From contig CANGFP010000002.1 of NCBI GenBank assembly GCA_947453335.1, positions 62,001 to 126,000 of the forward strand: a stretch of 64,000 nucleotides of DNA. The letters run 5' to 3'. Below the pieces are notes generated by a model. The model was not told the DNA's origin, did no database searches, and saw only the letters and a list, made by a program, of their open reading frames with translations. The DNA comes from Opitutia bacterium. GTDB lineage: Bacteria > Verrucomicrobiota > Verrucomicrobiia > Opitutales > UBA953. Within the stretch, counting starts at the first letter, position 1. Each line of letters opens with the position of its first letter. The position numbers and the translations under genes are program-made. Below, in pieces: positions 1 through 8,932 of this stretch.

Positions 1-1296
1 CTTCACCTGCTCGATGACTTCGTTGAGCATGTCGCCGAGGTAGATCGAGATGATGGCGGGCGGGGCTTCGTTGGCGCCGAGGCGGTGGTCGTTGCCGGCC
101 GAGGCGACGGAGGCGCGGAGCAGGCCCTGGTGGAGGTCGACGGCGCGGATCACGGCCGAGCAGAAGGTCAGGAACTGGGCGTTCTCGTGGGGGCTATGGC
201 CGGGCTCGAGGAGATTGCCGACGCCGGCACCGCCGATGGACCAGTTGACGTGCTTGCCGGAGCCGTTGACGCCCGCGAAAGGCTTTTCGGCGAGGAGGCA
301 GACGAAGCCATGCTTGGCGGCGACGCGCTTGAGGAGCGTCATCGTGAGCATCTGGTGGTCGTGGGCGACGTTCGCGGATTCGTAGATCGGGGCCACTTCG
401 AACTGCGCCGGGGCGACTTCGTTGTGGCGGGTCTTGATCGGGATCCCGAGCTTGAAGCACTCGCGCTCGGTTTCCATCATGCACGCGAGGACGCGGTCAG
501 GGATGGTGCCGAAGTACTGGTCCTCGAACTCCTGGCCCTTGGCCGGCTTGGAGCCGAAGAGGGAGCGACCGCAGGTGTAGAGGTCGGGGCGGAGATGGAA
601 GAGGCGGGTATCGATCAGGAAGTACTCCTGCTCAGGGCCGCAGGAAGCGGAGATGAAGCCGTGCTTCTTGCCGAAGAGAGCGAGGACGCGGGAGGCGGCC
701 TTGTTGACGGCAGCCATCGAACGGAGCAGCGGGGTCTTCTTGTCGAGGGCCTCGCCCTTCCAGGACACGAAGGCGGTCGGGATGCAGAGCGTGGAGCCGT
801 TCTCGGTATCGAAGATGTAGGCCGGAGAGGTCACGTCCCAAGCGGTGTAACCACGGGCTTCGAAGGTGGAGCGGAGGCCGCCGTTCGGGAAGGAGGACGC
901 GTCAGGCTCGGCCTGGATCAGCGCCTTGCCGGAGAACTGGGCAAGGGTACCATTGCCGTTGGGCTCGAAGAAAGTGTCGTGCTTCTCGGCGGTGGTGCCG
1001 GTGAGCGGGTAGAACACGTGCGCGTAGTGGGTCGCACCGCGCTCGAGGGCCCAATCCTTGATGGCGGCGGCGACGACATCGGCGGCGGCGGCGTCCAGGG
1101 TGATGCCGCCTTCGATGCTGGCCTTGAGGGACTTGAACACGTCCTTCGGCAGGCGCTTCTCCATCTTATCGAGGGAGAAGACGTTCTGGCCGTAGATCAG
1201 GTCGATCTTCTCGTTGCGGAAGTCGAAGCTGCCCTGAAGGCGAGGCTGAGAAGCAATCGCCTCGATGGCGTTGCGGCGGGCTGGGTTGGTGCTCAT
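1..1296 (-). CDS. glnN: Glutamine synthetase type III, N-terminal 432 residues (cut by window edge)
   Basis: This enzyme makes glutamine from glutamate, ammonia and ATP in the cytoplasm. The frame starts at ATG 1294-1296 ([15 protein letters not shown]) and stays open to base 1, so the C-terminal part (about 300 residues in GSIII) lies outside the window. Type III hallmarks are visible: an early GSFDFRNEK segment and [16 protein letters not shown] near residue 140. GPEQEYFL near 218 and [15 protein letters not shown] near 287 supply metal and substrate ligands, and [12 protein letters not shown] near 342 is the ATP/glutamate loop. No Shine-Dalgarno is evident. A sigma-54-type promoter and three operator-like palindromes lie just upstream, which fits nitrogen control. 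The family call is firm. The link to the regulator at 53.4 kb is inference. Confidence 0.95.
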   Translation of the reverse strand, partial: MSTNPARRNAIEAIASQPRLQGSFDFRNEKIDLIYGQNVFSLDKMEKRLPKDVFKSLKASIEGGITLDAAAADVVAAAIKDWALERGATHYAHVFYPLTGTTAEKHDTFFEPNGNGTLAQFSGKALIQAEPDASSFPNGGLRSTFEARGYTAWDVTSPAYIFDTENGSTLCIPTAFVSWKGEALDKKTPLLRSMAAVNKAASRVLALFGKKHGFISASCGPEQEYFLIDTRLFHLRPDLYTCGRSLFGSKPAKGQEFEDQYFGTIPDRVLACMMETERECFKLGIPIKTRHNEVAPAQFEVAPIYESANVAHDHQMLTMTLLKRVAAKHGFVCLLAEKPFAGVNGSGKHVNWSIGGAGVGNLLEPGHSPHENAQFLTFCSAVIRAVDLHQGLLRASVASAGNDHRLGANEAPPAIISIYLGDMLNEVIEQVK

Positions 1297-1338
1297 GGAT
1301 TGGGGGATTGGAAATCGTTTGGTGACATGTATTGAAAA

Positions 1339-1353
1339 GCACCGCCCGTGCCA
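1339..1353 (-). promoter_or_regulatory. Sigma-54 (-24/-12) promoter of glnN
   Basis: On the minus strand the sequence is TGGCACGGGCGGTGC. It matches the RpoN consensus TGGCAC-N5-TTGC at every key base (GG at -24, GC at -12, correct 10-nt gap) and is followed by TT. The predicted start lies near 1327, leaving a leader of about 30 nt before the glnN ATG. Sigma-54 control of glutamine synthetase is well known. Here it is predicted from sequence only. Confidence 0.8.
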
Positions 1354-1385
1354 CGGTTCAACAGGCAACCATTCACAAGGGGTAT

Positions 1386-1446
1386 TGTCTATTTTTAGAC
1401 ATAAATGCCTATTTTAAGGCATAAAAAGCCTGCCTATTTCCAGACA
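1386..1446. promoter_or_regulatory. Three 16-bp palindromic operator-like sites upstream of glnN
   Basis: Three related 16-mers lie in an AT-rich stretch: TGTCTATTTTTAGACA (1386-1401), TGCCTATTTTAAGGCA (1406-1421) and TGCCTATTTCCAGACA (1431-1446). They share the dyad TGYCTW-N4-TAGRCA, imperfect in the third. Their centres lie about 54, 74 and 99 bp upstream of the -12 GC, typical enhancer distances for a sigma-54 activator. The distal copy overlaps the stop codon of the preceding gene. The same motif recurs at 53335-53350 before the NtrC-type regulator. Binding by that regulator is inference. Confidence 0.7.
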
Positions 1447-2441
1447 TAGGTCAGCCGGGCGAAGTAGGTGGTGTCCCATTTGGACTGACTAGCTTGAGGA
1501 ATTGACCGGAAATCATTGGAAAGGCCGACCCGCAACGACAGCGGACCAGGTCCCCGCAGGAGGTTGAGGGTGGATTCGTGCCGGATGTAGTAATCTGCGG
1601 TGCGCTGGAACGAGGGAACGAAGGAGAGCGAAGAATCCAAGGAAGCCCAGCCGAGCTCACGGGTCAGGACCAAGCCTAGGTCCGCCGAAGGCGCCGAGAG
1701 ATTGGCTTGGCCTGGCGTCGCATAGCGTTCCGTGCGATGGGCCAGACCGACGCGGGCATCGAGCTTGCCGGCGCCATCGGTGAAGAGGCGCAGACCCAGT
1801 CCGATGGCGTTCACGGAGAAGAAATCCACGCGACGGGCGTTGTCGTAGCCGCTGTCGGTGCGCGCGTACCAGAAGACGATGTTCGTGGGGTTCGTCTCGT
1901 ACGAGAGATTCAGGTGCAGGTCGTCCGCCGAGGTCTGGTTGCCGGCGGTCGCGCGCACGACGCGGATGCTCGCGAGCACGGTGTCGGTCTCCTTCACGCC
2001 CTTGGCCTGGTAGCCCGCGCTGAAGCCGCTGCCTTGGGCGACCCCCGAATGGCCGGAGAGGTCGAAGTCCGCCTGCATCGTCCATTTGCGCTGCCCCCGC
2101 GAATCCAAGGGCCGCGCCTCGGGTTCCCGCCAAAGCTCGAACCGGCTGTTGAGATCGCAGGTCTCCGCGCCACCCGACGACGCCACGCGGCCCGCGCTCG
2201 CGGAGGCGATGCCGCGGTTGACGACGCCGCCGATGCTCACGGCCACGGGTGAATCCGTCCGGAAAGATTCCACCTTCTGCAAAGGGATGCGTTGGACCAG
2301 TCCGCCCAACGCCGGCAACGAGACCTGAAGGTAGCCGTCGGAAGCGCGTTCGATCTGGCCGCGCAGGAACGTCCCGTCTGTCAAGGTGACGGAATCCGCG
2401 AAGACCCCGAGGGGGGCGAGGAGTAGCAGGAGGCGTTTCAT
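1434..2441 (-). CDS. Secreted/outer-membrane beta-rich protein, DUF481-like
   Basis: This 335-residue protein starts at ATG 2439-2441, giving the signal peptide MKRLLLLLAPLGVFA; a further ATG 39 bases upstream has no signal. After the signal comes DSVTLTDGTFLRGQIERASDG, the short N-terminal module seen on many DUF481/porin-like proteins that names an item to be sensed or bound. The C-terminal two thirds alternate polar and hydrophobic residues (LHLNLSYET, ARVGLAHRTERY, FARLTYVWK) and end in a hydrophobic aromatic strand, as expected for an outer-membrane beta barrel. It is collinear with glnN but separated by the sigma-54 control region. Its function is unknown. The barrel call is inference from pattern. 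Confidence 0.7.
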   Translation of the reverse strand: MKRLLLLLAPLGVFADSVTLTDGTFLRGQIERASDGYLQVSLPALGGLVQRIPLQKVESFRTDSPVAVSIGGVVNRGIASASAGRVASSGGAETCDLNSRFELWREPEARPLDSRGQRKWTMQADFDLSGHSGVAQGSGFSAGYQAKGVKETDTVLASIRVVRATAGNQTSADDLHLNLSYETNPTNIVFWYARTDSGYDNARRVDFFSVNAIGLGLRLFTDGAGKLDARVGLAHRTERYATPGQANLSAPSADLGLVLTRELGWASLDSSLSFVPSFQRTADYYIRHESTLNLLRGPGPLSLRVGLSNDFRSIPQASQSKWDTTYFARLTYVWK

Positions 2442-2508
2442 CGACGAATCCAGACAAACAAACGGACGCAGGGTTGCCAACCTTCGTGTGCTCCGTTGTC
2501 ATCCGGAC

Positions 2509-3861
2509 ATGCAACTGGATGCCATCATCTTGGGCGCAGGGCCGGCCGGACTGGCCGTGGCCCACGCCATGGTGCGGCAAGGTGCCCGCGTGAAGGTCAT
2601 CGAGCCGGCGTCGCGCCCGGGCGGCGCCATCCGCACGCGACGCGAGGATGGCTGGCTGGTCGAGACAGGGCCGAACACGCTGCAGTTGGAAGGCGCAGCC
2701 GACCGGGAGCTGCTGGAGGGCTACGGGCTGGGCACGTCCATCCAAGAGGCCGACCAGGCCTCCGCCCAGCGGTTCATCCTCTCCAAAGGCAAGCTGCATG
2801 CGCTCACGAACCGCCCCTCCTCCCTCTTCCGCGCCGGCCTGCTGAGTTGGCGCGGCAAGCTGCGCTTCCTCTCCGAGGTCTTCCGCCCCCGCGGCGGCCA
2901 TGCGGAAGAAACGGTGCAGGCCTTCGTGGCGCGACGCTTCGGGACCGAAGCCGCCGACCTCCTAATGGACCCCGTCGTGTCCGGCGTGCACGCCGGCGAC
3001 CCAGGCCGCCTGTGCATGCGCAACAGCTTCCCCTCGATCCCGGCGCTGGAGGACAGCCATCGCTCGGTCATCCTCGGGCTGATGCGTCGGCCGCCGGCGA
3101 AACGGGCGATCGTCGGCTTCCCCGACGGGATGCAGCAGCTGGCCGATGCGATGGCGGGTCCGCTCCGCACGGAGGCCCTGCAGCTGGGCGCCATGGCCAC
3201 CCTCATCCGCCGGGATGCGCGGGGCTGGAACGTCGCTTGGCGCAACGCCCACGGACAGGACGAAGGCGCGCTCGCGAAGCACCTCATCGTCACCGCCCCG
3301 CATTGGCAGTGGCCGTCGCTGCCGTTCGACGAGGACCTGCGCAGGGTCTTCCGCGAATGGGAACGTACCGAAGCGCCGCCGGTGACGGTCGTCGCCCGCG
3401 GCTACGACCGCTCCGCCGTCGCGCATCCGCTCGACGGCTTCGGCTACCTCATCCCCGGCAACGAGAAGCGCCGCATCCTCGGCTGCCTCTTCCCTTCCTC
3501 GGTGCTGCCGGGACGGGCACCGGCGGGCAAGGTCCTGCTATGCTGCTTCGTCGGCGGCGCGCGGCAGCCCGCGCTCGCCCGCCAAAGCGACGCCGAACTC
3601 CGCGCCGCGGTCGACCAGGAGCTCGCGGAAACGCTGGGTGTCTCCGCACCCCCGGAGATGGAGTGGATCCAGCGCTGGGAGCGCGCGATCCCGCAGTACG
3701 GCGTCGACCAGACCCGCCGCGAGGCGGCGTTGGCGCGCGCGGAAGCCCAGAACCCCGGGCTGCATTTCCACGGAGCGTTTCGCGGCGGCATCTCGCTGAT
3801 GCACGTGATCCGCGCCGGGGACGCGCTGGGCAGGTCGCTGGCCGCCGGTGCTCCAGCCTAA
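2509..3861 (+). CDS. hemY: Protoporphyrinogen oxidase (HemY/HemG type, FAD-dependent)
   Basis: The enzyme oxidises protoporphyrinogen IX (or coproporphyrinogen III) with oxygen late in haem synthesis. The 450-residue protein begins MQLDAIILGAGPAGLAVAHA, with the dinucleotide-binding GxGxxG at residues 9-14 followed by the acidic end of strand 2 (VIEPAS) and RPGGAIRT. WLVETGPNTLQ near 50 and DPVVSGVHAGDPGRL near 160 are typical of the PPO family. The C-terminal FHGAFRGGISLMHVIRAG segment contacts FAD. Upstream in-frame codons lack the family N-terminus, so ATG 2509 is chosen. It converges on the MFS gene, and the two stop codons overlap in CTAA. It stands alone, without hemE or hemN nearby; ctaA and ctaB are 33 kb away. 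Confidence 0.88.
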   Translation: MQLDAIILGAGPAGLAVAHAMVRQGARVKVIEPASRPGGAIRTRREDGWLVETGPNTLQLEGAADRELLEGYGLGTSIQEADQASAQRFILSKGKLHALTNRPSSLFRAGLLSWRGKLRFLSEVFRPRGGHAEETVQAFVARRFGTEAADLLMDPVVSGVHAGDPGRLCMRNSFPSIPALEDSHRSVILGLMRRPPAKRAIVGFPDGMQQLADAMAGPLRTEALQLGAMATLIRRDARGWNVAWRNAHGQDEGALAKHLIVTAPHWQWPSLPFDEDLRRVFREWERTEAPPVTVVARGYDRSAVAHPLDGFGYLIPGNEKRRILGCLFPSSVLPGRAPAGKVLLCCFVGGARQPALARQSDAELRAAVDQELAETLGVSAPPEMEWIQRWERAIPQYGVDQTRREAALARAEAQNPGLHFHGAFRGGISLMHVIRAGDALGRSLAAGAPA

Positions 3862-5204
3862 GCCTGCGGTCGCGGATCCGGCAGGTTACGGACGATCAGG
3901 AAGGCCGGGAGCATCAAAGCGGCCGCGACGACGTAGACCCAGAAATGGGAACCGAAGTGGAAGTAGAGCAGCGCCGCGCTGATCGGACCGACCACGCGCG
4001 CAAGCGAGCCCGCGGACCGCAGGATGCCTAGGTTGCGGCCCTGCTCCGAGGCGTCCGAATACAGGGACACCAGCGCCGACACGCTCGGCAGGATGAGGCC
4101 GGTCGCGAAGGAGACCAGCCCCATGCCGACGAAGAACACCGGCTTGGCCCAGCCCGGCAGCACGCCGCCGGCGAGCGGGGTCGGGATCGCGGCGACCAAC
4201 AGGAAGGCCACGGCGGCGGTGAGGAAGCCGAAGAGCACGACCTTGCGCTGGCCTACGCGACCGACCACGCGGCGGGACAGCCCTTGGGCCAACACGAGGC
4301 TGGCGCCGTTGAACAGGAACAGGATGGCGTTGTCGCGCGGGCTATAGGCGAAGAGCGCCAACGTCAGGAACACGATGGTGTTCTCCATGCCCGTGAAGCC
4401 GATCTGGTAGATGAGGTTGGCGAAGGAAGTCCGACGGACCTCCGGCGAGCGCACCTTGGCGAGATCGAAGACCGACGGACGCGTCGCGTCCTTGGCGGCG
4501 CGCTTGGCGACCGGCAGGGTCTCCGGGAAGAAGGCCCACACGAGGAGGAAGTTGCCGCAAGCCATGAAGGCGGCGATGGCGGCGGACTTGGAGAAGAGGT
4601 TCAGCCCCAACGCGCTGGTGGCGATCTCCGCCGGGCCGCTGGTGTCGGGCGCGGTGAATCCACCGATGATGGGACCGCAAAGGAAGCCCATCCCGATCGC
4701 GATGCCCACCACGGCCATGCCCTTGGTGCGCTCCTTCTCGTCCGTCACGTCGGCGGCCGCCGCGCTGGCGACGGCGATGTTCCCCGCCATCATGCCGCAG
4801 ACCAGGCGCGTCAGGACGACGACCCAGAACTGCGCGGCGAAGATCCACAGCAGATACGAGAGGGCGCTGCCGGCCAAGGTGACCGTCAGGATGCGGCGGC
4901 GCCCGAAACGGTCGGAGAGGGACCCCCAGATAGGCGAGAAGACGAACTGCAGCAGGGAATACAACGTGCTCAGCAGGCCGCCGAAGAGGACGGTCTTCTT
5001 GAACACCGTGTCGCCGCCCATCAGCTCGGCCATGGAACTCAGCCAGCCGATCAGCGTGCCCGCCGGACCCTCCGCCTGGATGTAGTGCTCCAGCAGGTGG
5101 GGAAAGAGCGGGATGATGATGCTGAATCCGACGATGTCCATGAACACCGTCAGGAAGATGAGCCCGAGGATGCGGCGTTGCGGAAGCGGGGAACTGTCGG
5201 ACAT
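3858..5204 (-). CDS. MFS transporter, tetracycline-resistance-like (DHA1) family
   Basis: This 448-residue inner-membrane protein has about twelve hydrophobic segments, beginning RILGLIFLTVFMDIVGFSIIIP. The loop between helices 2 and 3 carries GSLSDRFGRRRIL, the MFS signature G-x-x-x-D-R-x-G-R-R, and FMDIVGFSI resembles TetA-type exporters. Start ATG 5202-5204 (MSDSSPLPQRR) is preferred; the longer frame adds an Arg-rich stretch with no membrane character. The substrate cannot be inferred. The insert AELMGGDTVFKKT between helices 1 and 2 is longer than in TetA. The gene is divergent from the DUF362 gene and convergent with hemY. Confidence 0.85.
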   Translation of the reverse strand: MSDSSPLPQRRILGLIFLTVFMDIVGFSIIIPLFPHLLEHYIQAEGPAGTLIGWLSSMAELMGGDTVFKKTVLFGGLLSTLYSLLQFVFSPIWGSLSDRFGRRRILTVTLAGSALSYLLWIFAAQFWVVVLTRLVCGMMAGNIAVASAAAADVTDEKERTKGMAVVGIAIGMGFLCGPIIGGFTAPDTSGPAEIATSALGLNLFSKSAAIAAFMACGNFLLVWAFFPETLPVAKRAAKDATRPSVFDLAKVRSPEVRRTSFANLIYQIGFTGMENTIVFLTLALFAYSPRDNAILFLFNGASLVLAQGLSRRVVGRVGQRKVVLFGFLTAAVAFLLVAAIPTPLAGGVLPGWAKPVFFVGMGLVSFATGLILPSVSALVSLYSDASEQGRNLGILRSAGSLARVVGPISAALLYFHFGSHFWVYVVAAALMLPAFLIVRNLPDPRPQA

Positions 5205-5286
5205 GCGGCCAAGATGGGAGCGGCGGCCCGAACCGCAAACAAAAGAGCGGCCTTGCGGCCCAAGGCGGAACGGCAAGGATATCCGC

Positions 5287-6294
5287 ATGCGCCCTTCCCT
5301 TTTCCTGCTGCTCTGCGCCGGCCTACTGGGCACGGAGCAAGCCACGGCGGCGACGGATCCGAAGCTGCTCCTGATCGAGCAGAAGCTGCGCGGCTTCGGT
5401 GACGCCGACTACGCCACGGCCGTGGACCGCGTCCTCGCGGCCTTCGAGGCCGACACCGGCGTCGGCCTCAAGCCGGGCCAACTGCGGAAATGCGGGCTCA
5501 AGGTCGCCTCGGAATCCGGCCAGGGGCTCGCGACCCCCAAGCCGCTGATCCGCGCCCTCGGCGCCGCGCTGATGCAGCGGGGTTTCGCCAAGGACGCCAT
5601 CGTGCTCTGCGACGTCCGCCAGCAAAGCCTGCAGCAGTGCGGCTTCCTGCCGGCGTTGTCCACGGACGCGCAGGCGTTCGAGGGCTATCCGGTCGTCGCC
5701 TACGAGCCCCTCGCCAAAGGTTGGGCCGACGACAAGAAGCTCCGTTACGAAAACCAAGTCATGCCCCGACCGGGCACGCCTACGCCGCCTTGGGGCGACG
5801 CGCGCGTCAGCGTGCTGCCGAAGACGCTCTTCGACGACGTCGACTTCTGGCTCAACCTGCCGGTCCTGAGCGACAGCAAGTCGCTCGGGGTCCACGGCGC
5901 CCTCGCCTCGGCCTCGCTCGGCAACATGGCCAACGCCGAGCGGTTCCTCGACAACCCGTACAACGCCTCCAAGGCCGCGGTCGAGGTCTGCGCCATCCCT
6001 GGTCTCGCCAAGAAGAACGTGCTGACGATCCTCTCCCTGGAGCGCTACCAGATCCTCGGCGGTCCGAGCTTCGACGCCAACTGGTGCGCCTCGGAGAAGA
6101 CGCTGCTCGCCAGCGCGAACCCCGTGATCCTCGATTACATCGGGCTGCAGAAGATCAACGCCGGACGCGTCGCCCGCGCCGTCGAGGTCATCCGTCCGGA
6201 GCCGCCGATCTTCTCGGCGGCCAACGCAGGCGAGATCCGCCTCGGCACCTGCCGGCCGTCCGAGATCAAGCTGGTCCGGCTCCCGGCGGAATAA
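5287..6294 (+). CDS. Secreted DUF362-like protein
   Basis: This 335-residue protein has an N-terminal signal peptide (MRPSLFLLLCAGLLGTEQATA), which sets the start at ATG 5287. The body carries the layout of DUF362 proteins: VGLKPGQLRKCGLKVASESG, an N-terminal VLCDVRQQSLQQCGF stretch, and a central LPVLSDSKSLGVHGALASASLGNM segment. The last resembles the conserved 'lKtH...gvtga.Kn.g' core of the family. No ferredoxin-type cysteine cluster is present, unlike many cytoplasmic members. The gene ends shortly before a hairpin shared with the convergent mdh. Its biochemical role is unknown. Confidence 0.72.
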   Translation: MRPSLFLLLCAGLLGTEQATAATDPKLLLIEQKLRGFGDADYATAVDRVLAAFEADTGVGLKPGQLRKCGLKVASESGQGLATPKPLIRALGAALMQRGFAKDAIVLCDVRQQSLQQCGFLPALSTDAQAFEGYPVVAYEPLAKGWADDKKLRYENQVMPRPGTPTPPWGDARVSVLPKTLFDDVDFWLNLPVLSDSKSLGVHGALASASLGNMANAERFLDNPYNASKAAVEVCAIPGLAKKNVLTILSLERYQILGGPSFDANWCASEKTLLASANPVILDYIGLQKINAGRVARAVEVIRPEPPIFSAANAGEIRLGTCRPSEIKLVRLPAE

Positions 6295-6306
6295 GGCGCC
6301 AACGAA

Positions 6307-6338
6307 AAGGGCGACCGAGGTTCGCCTCGATCGCCCTT
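6307..6338. terminator. Bidirectional hairpin between convergent DUF362 gene and mdh
   Basis: AAGGGCGACCGAGG (6307-6320), a TTCG loop and CCTCGATCGCCCTT (6325-6338) form a 14-bp stem with a single mismatch and a stable tetraloop. On the minus strand the stem is followed by TTCGTT; on the plus strand there is no U-tract. It lies exactly between two convergent stop codons, which supports a shared terminator. Confidence 0.7.
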
Positions 6339-6356
6339 CGCGCGGACCGCAACGGC

Positions 6357-7358
6357 TTAGAGCTGGAGGCCGAGGGCTTCAGAGGCCGTGGCGCGCTCTT
6401 CGAGCAGTTCCTTCTCCGTGATCGCGATCTTCTCCTTGGAGAAGGCGTCGAGCGGCAGGCCCTGGACGATCTCCCAGGAGCCGTCGGCCTTGGTGCGCAG
6501 CGGGTAGCCGAACATGATGCCAGGGGCGATGCCGTAGTCGCCCTTGGAGAGGACGGCCGCGGAATGCCAATCGCCGGCGGGGGTCGGGAAATGGAGGCTG
6601 CGGAGCGTATCGAGCGCGGCGTTCGCGGCGGAAGCGGCCGAGGAGGCGCCGCGGGCCTTGATGACGGCGGCGCCGCGCTTCTGGACGTCGGGGACGAAGG
6701 TGTCCTTCAGCCAGGCGGCGTCGGTGATGGCCTGCGTGGCCGGCTTGCCCGCGATCGTGGCGTTGGTGAAGTCGGGATACTGCGTCGAGGAGTGGTTGCC
6801 CCAGATGGCGACGTTCTTGACCACGGAGTTGTGCACGCCGGCCTTGGCGGCGAGCTGCGACTTGGCGCGGTTCTCGTCGAGGCGGGTCATGGCGAAGAAG
6901 TTCTCCGCCGGCAGGCTGACCGCGGAACGGAGCGCGATGAGGCAGTTCGTGTTGCAGGGATTGCCGACGACGAGGACCTTGACCGACTTCTTGGCGCTGC
7001 GGGCGATGGCCTGACCTTGGCCGATGAAGATCTTTCCGTTGATGCCGAGGAGGTCCTTCCGCTCCATGCCTTCCTTGCGGGGCACGGCGCCGATGAGCAG
7101 GCACCAATCGGCGTCCTTGAAGCCCACGTCGAGGTCGCCGGTGGCGACGACATCGGTCAGCAGGGGGAAGGCGCAGTCCTGCAGTTCCATCACGACGCCG
7201 GTCAGGGCGTTGAGGCCGGGCCCGACCTCGATGAGGTTCAGGGCGACGGGCTGGTCGGGGCCGAAGACGGCGCCCGAGGCGAGGCGGAAGATCGCGGCGT
7301 AACCGATGTTGCCGGCGGCGCCGGTGACGGCGACGCGGATAGGAGTCTTGGAAGCCAT
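6357..7358 (-). CDS. mdh: Malate dehydrogenase (NAD-dependent, type 2)
   Basis: The enzyme interconverts malate and oxaloacetate in the TCA cycle. The 333-residue length is typical of the cytosolic-type bacterial MDH. Visible are the Rossmann glycine motif [15 protein letters not shown] near residue 12, [11 protein letters not shown] near 130, the substrate-binding LDENRA near 160, and the catalytic His in [13 protein letters not shown] near 187. The gene is monocistronic in appearance, with a hairpin after the stop, and the exonuclease gene ends 49 bp upstream on the same strand. Confidence 0.95.
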   Translation of the reverse strand: MASKTPIRVAVTGAAGNIGYAAIFRLASGAVFGPDQPVALNLIEVGPGLNALTGVVMELQDCAFPLLTDVVATGDLDVGFKDADWCLLIGAVPRKEGMERKDLLGINGKIFIGQGQAIARSAKKSVKVLVVGNPCNTNCLIALRSAVSLPAENFFAMTRLDENRAKSQLAAKAGVHNSVVKNVAIWGNHSSTQYPDFTNATIAGKPATQAITDAAWLKDTFVPDVQKRGAAVIKARGASSAASAANAALDTLRSLHFPTPAGDWHSAAVLSKGDYGIAPGIMFGYPLRTKADGSWEIVQGLPLDAFSKEKIAITEKELLEERATASEALGLQL

Positions 7359-7407
7359 GGTGAAGGCCTATCTAGGTGCGGACCACCCAAGGTGTGAAGC
7401 GGAAAAG

Positions 7408-8088
7408 TCAGAGTTCGAGCTCGCCTTGCGAAAGCTCGTCGGCCGCCGGGGCCGAGAGGCTATCCTTGGCCAACTGGGCTAAAGTCGCCGCGGAGCGGCC
7501 TTCGACCGCGCACAAAGCACGAAGGATCAAGGCCGAGGCCAAGGCATCGTAGAGGGCGCAGTGGTATTTGCGGCGTTGCGGCGGACAATGCTTGGCCGCC
7601 AAGGCGTCCAGGCGATTCCCCAGGCGGAAGACCGCCACCAAGGCATGGAGGCGATAGTCGCCCAAACTCGGTACCCAGGCCCGGGCCAGACGGCAGGTGT
7701 CGATCCATGGGCCCCATTCGGCGACCTCAACCCCCGGCTCGGCGAAGGCCGGCACCGAGGGCGGACGTAACCAGGTCCCCCGCAGCAGCCCTGACTCGAC
7801 GGTGGCGTTATGCGCGGCGAGCAAGCCGGTCCGACGGAGCGAGACCCAGTGGTCCCATTCGGACTCGAACCGCGGGAGGCCTTTTAGCTCCTTCTCCGAC
7901 AGGCCATGGCACTGCGTATCGATGGGCGGCACCGGCGTGCGCGCGGCATGCAGGCATGTCGAGGTGTTGATGATGTCGCCGCCCAATAACGTCGCCACGC
8001 CGTACTCGACGACCCCGGTACGCAGGCTGCCCTCGAAGTCCACGACGTGAATCGGGATCTGTTGCCACGGTAAGCTCGGCGTCGCCAC
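7408..8088 (-). CDS. DEDDh-type 3'-5' exonuclease (DnaQ-like)
   Basis: This 226-residue protein carries exonuclease motif I HVVDFEGS near residue 17 (D and E ligands). Motif II is AAHNATVESGLLRG near 95 (HN...E), and motif III is YHCALYDALASALIL near 180 (H-x4-D), which makes it a DEDDh enzyme. The start is GTG 8086-8088, two bases after the stop of the glycosidase gene, so the two are probably translationally coupled. The same frame stays open upstream through the glycosidase and could mislead a gene caller into a 518-residue fusion. The role (proofreading, RNA trimming or repair) is unknown; dnaX lies upstream in the same gene string. Confidence 0.82.
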   Translation of the reverse strand: MATPSLPWQQIPIHVVDFEGSLRTGVVEYGVATLLGGDIINTSTCLHAARTPVPPIDTQCHGLSEKELKGLPRFESEWDHWVSLRRTGLLAAHNATVESGLLRGTWLRPPSVPAFAEPGVEVAEWGPWIDTCRLARAWVPSLGDYRLHALVAVFRLGNRLDALAAKHCPPQRRKYHCALYDALASALILRALCAVEGRSAATLAQLAKDSLSAPAADELSQGELEL

Positions 8089-8090
8089 GG

Positions 8091-8915
8091 TCAGATCGTA
8101 CTGAAGTATTCGCCCAGCGGCGTCGGGTTGCCTGCGACGTCGAGCAAAGCGGAGGTCGAGAGCGCCGCGTAGCCCTGGTCGGCCGGGTACCAGGCATGCC
8201 GCTCGAGGCATTCCAAGGACTCGAGCTTGGGCATGACTTTGCGCATGAAGGCCAGCACCTGCTCGGGACGGAAACGGTTCTGCTCGGGCGTCTTGGCGCT
8301 CCAATCGCCGACACCGAACTCGGTAAGCCAGACGGGACGGTCGCCGTAGGCCTTCGAGGTCGCCTGGATCCTTTTGACAAGCCCATCGGCGTCGGGGCCG
8401 GCGTAGGAATGCATGCAGATGAAGTCGACGCGCAGCTTGCGCTCCTCGACGCCTTTCATGAAGGCCTTCATCCATTCGTTGTCTGGATGCACGCAGGCTG
8501 GGCTGCCGAGGCGCAGCCCGGTCTTCATCAGCGCAGGCCAGGCTGCAAGCGCCTTCTCGACGGAAAGGTTGGACTGGTCCTTGCCGTCCGGCTCGTTGAA
8601 GCCCAGCAGCTCGGCCTGTCCGGCCAACTTGGCTTTTTCGCCGAGCTTCGCGAGACCCGCCTCTTGCCCCCAATAACCCCAGACCATGGGCGTGAAGGCG
8701 ACTTCCGGAGGCAAGCCCTCCGGGCGCGTACCGCCCCAATTGTAGACCCAGGAGGGCTTGAGCGCCTGCAGCTTGCCGCGCCAAGCGGCGCTCTTCTGCA
8801 TCGGGAGCCCCAGGCCTTTCTTCCGCGAGACGCGTGCGACTGGTCCGGCCTGGGCGCCCAAGGCAAGCGCGACAGAGAAGGCGGAGGCGGCGGTGAGGAA
8901 ATCGCGGCGGCGCAT
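8091..8915 (-). CDS. Tat-exported glycoside hydrolase, GH128/Asl1-like
   Basis: The 274-residue product begins MRRRDFLTAASAFSVALALG, a twin-arginine-like signal. The TIM-barrel segments follow the Glyco_hydro_cc family: WVYNWGGTRPEGLP, FTPMVWGYWG, ELLGFNEPDGKDQSNL with a likely acid/base Glu in GFNEPD, DFICMHSYAG, and VWLTEFGVGDW with a likely nucleophile Glu. Members cleave beta-1,3-glucans. The start at ATG 8913-8915 is set by the signal. It lies 17 bp downstream of hrpB and just ahead of the exonuclease, an odd setting for a secreted glycosidase. Confidence 0.8.
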   Translation of the reverse strand: MRRRDFLTAASAFSVALALGAQAGPVARVSRKKGLGLPMQKSAAWRGKLQALKPSWVYNWGGTRPEGLPPEVAFTPMVWGYWGQEAGLAKLGEKAKLAGQAELLGFNEPDGKDQSNLSVEKALAAWPALMKTGLRLGSPACVHPDNEWMKAFMKGVEERKLRVDFICMHSYAGPDADGLVKRIQATSKAYGDRPVWLTEFGVGDWSAKTPEQNRFRPEQVLAFMRKVMPKLESLECLERHAWYPADQGYAALSTSALLDVAGNPTPLGEYFSTI

Positions 8916-8932
8916 GACGGGGTGCGAAGGGA

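Noticed and set aside
85-1335. A 416-codon plus-strand frame over glnN
   Set aside because: The minus strand encodes an unmistakable type III glutamine synthetase over the same bases.
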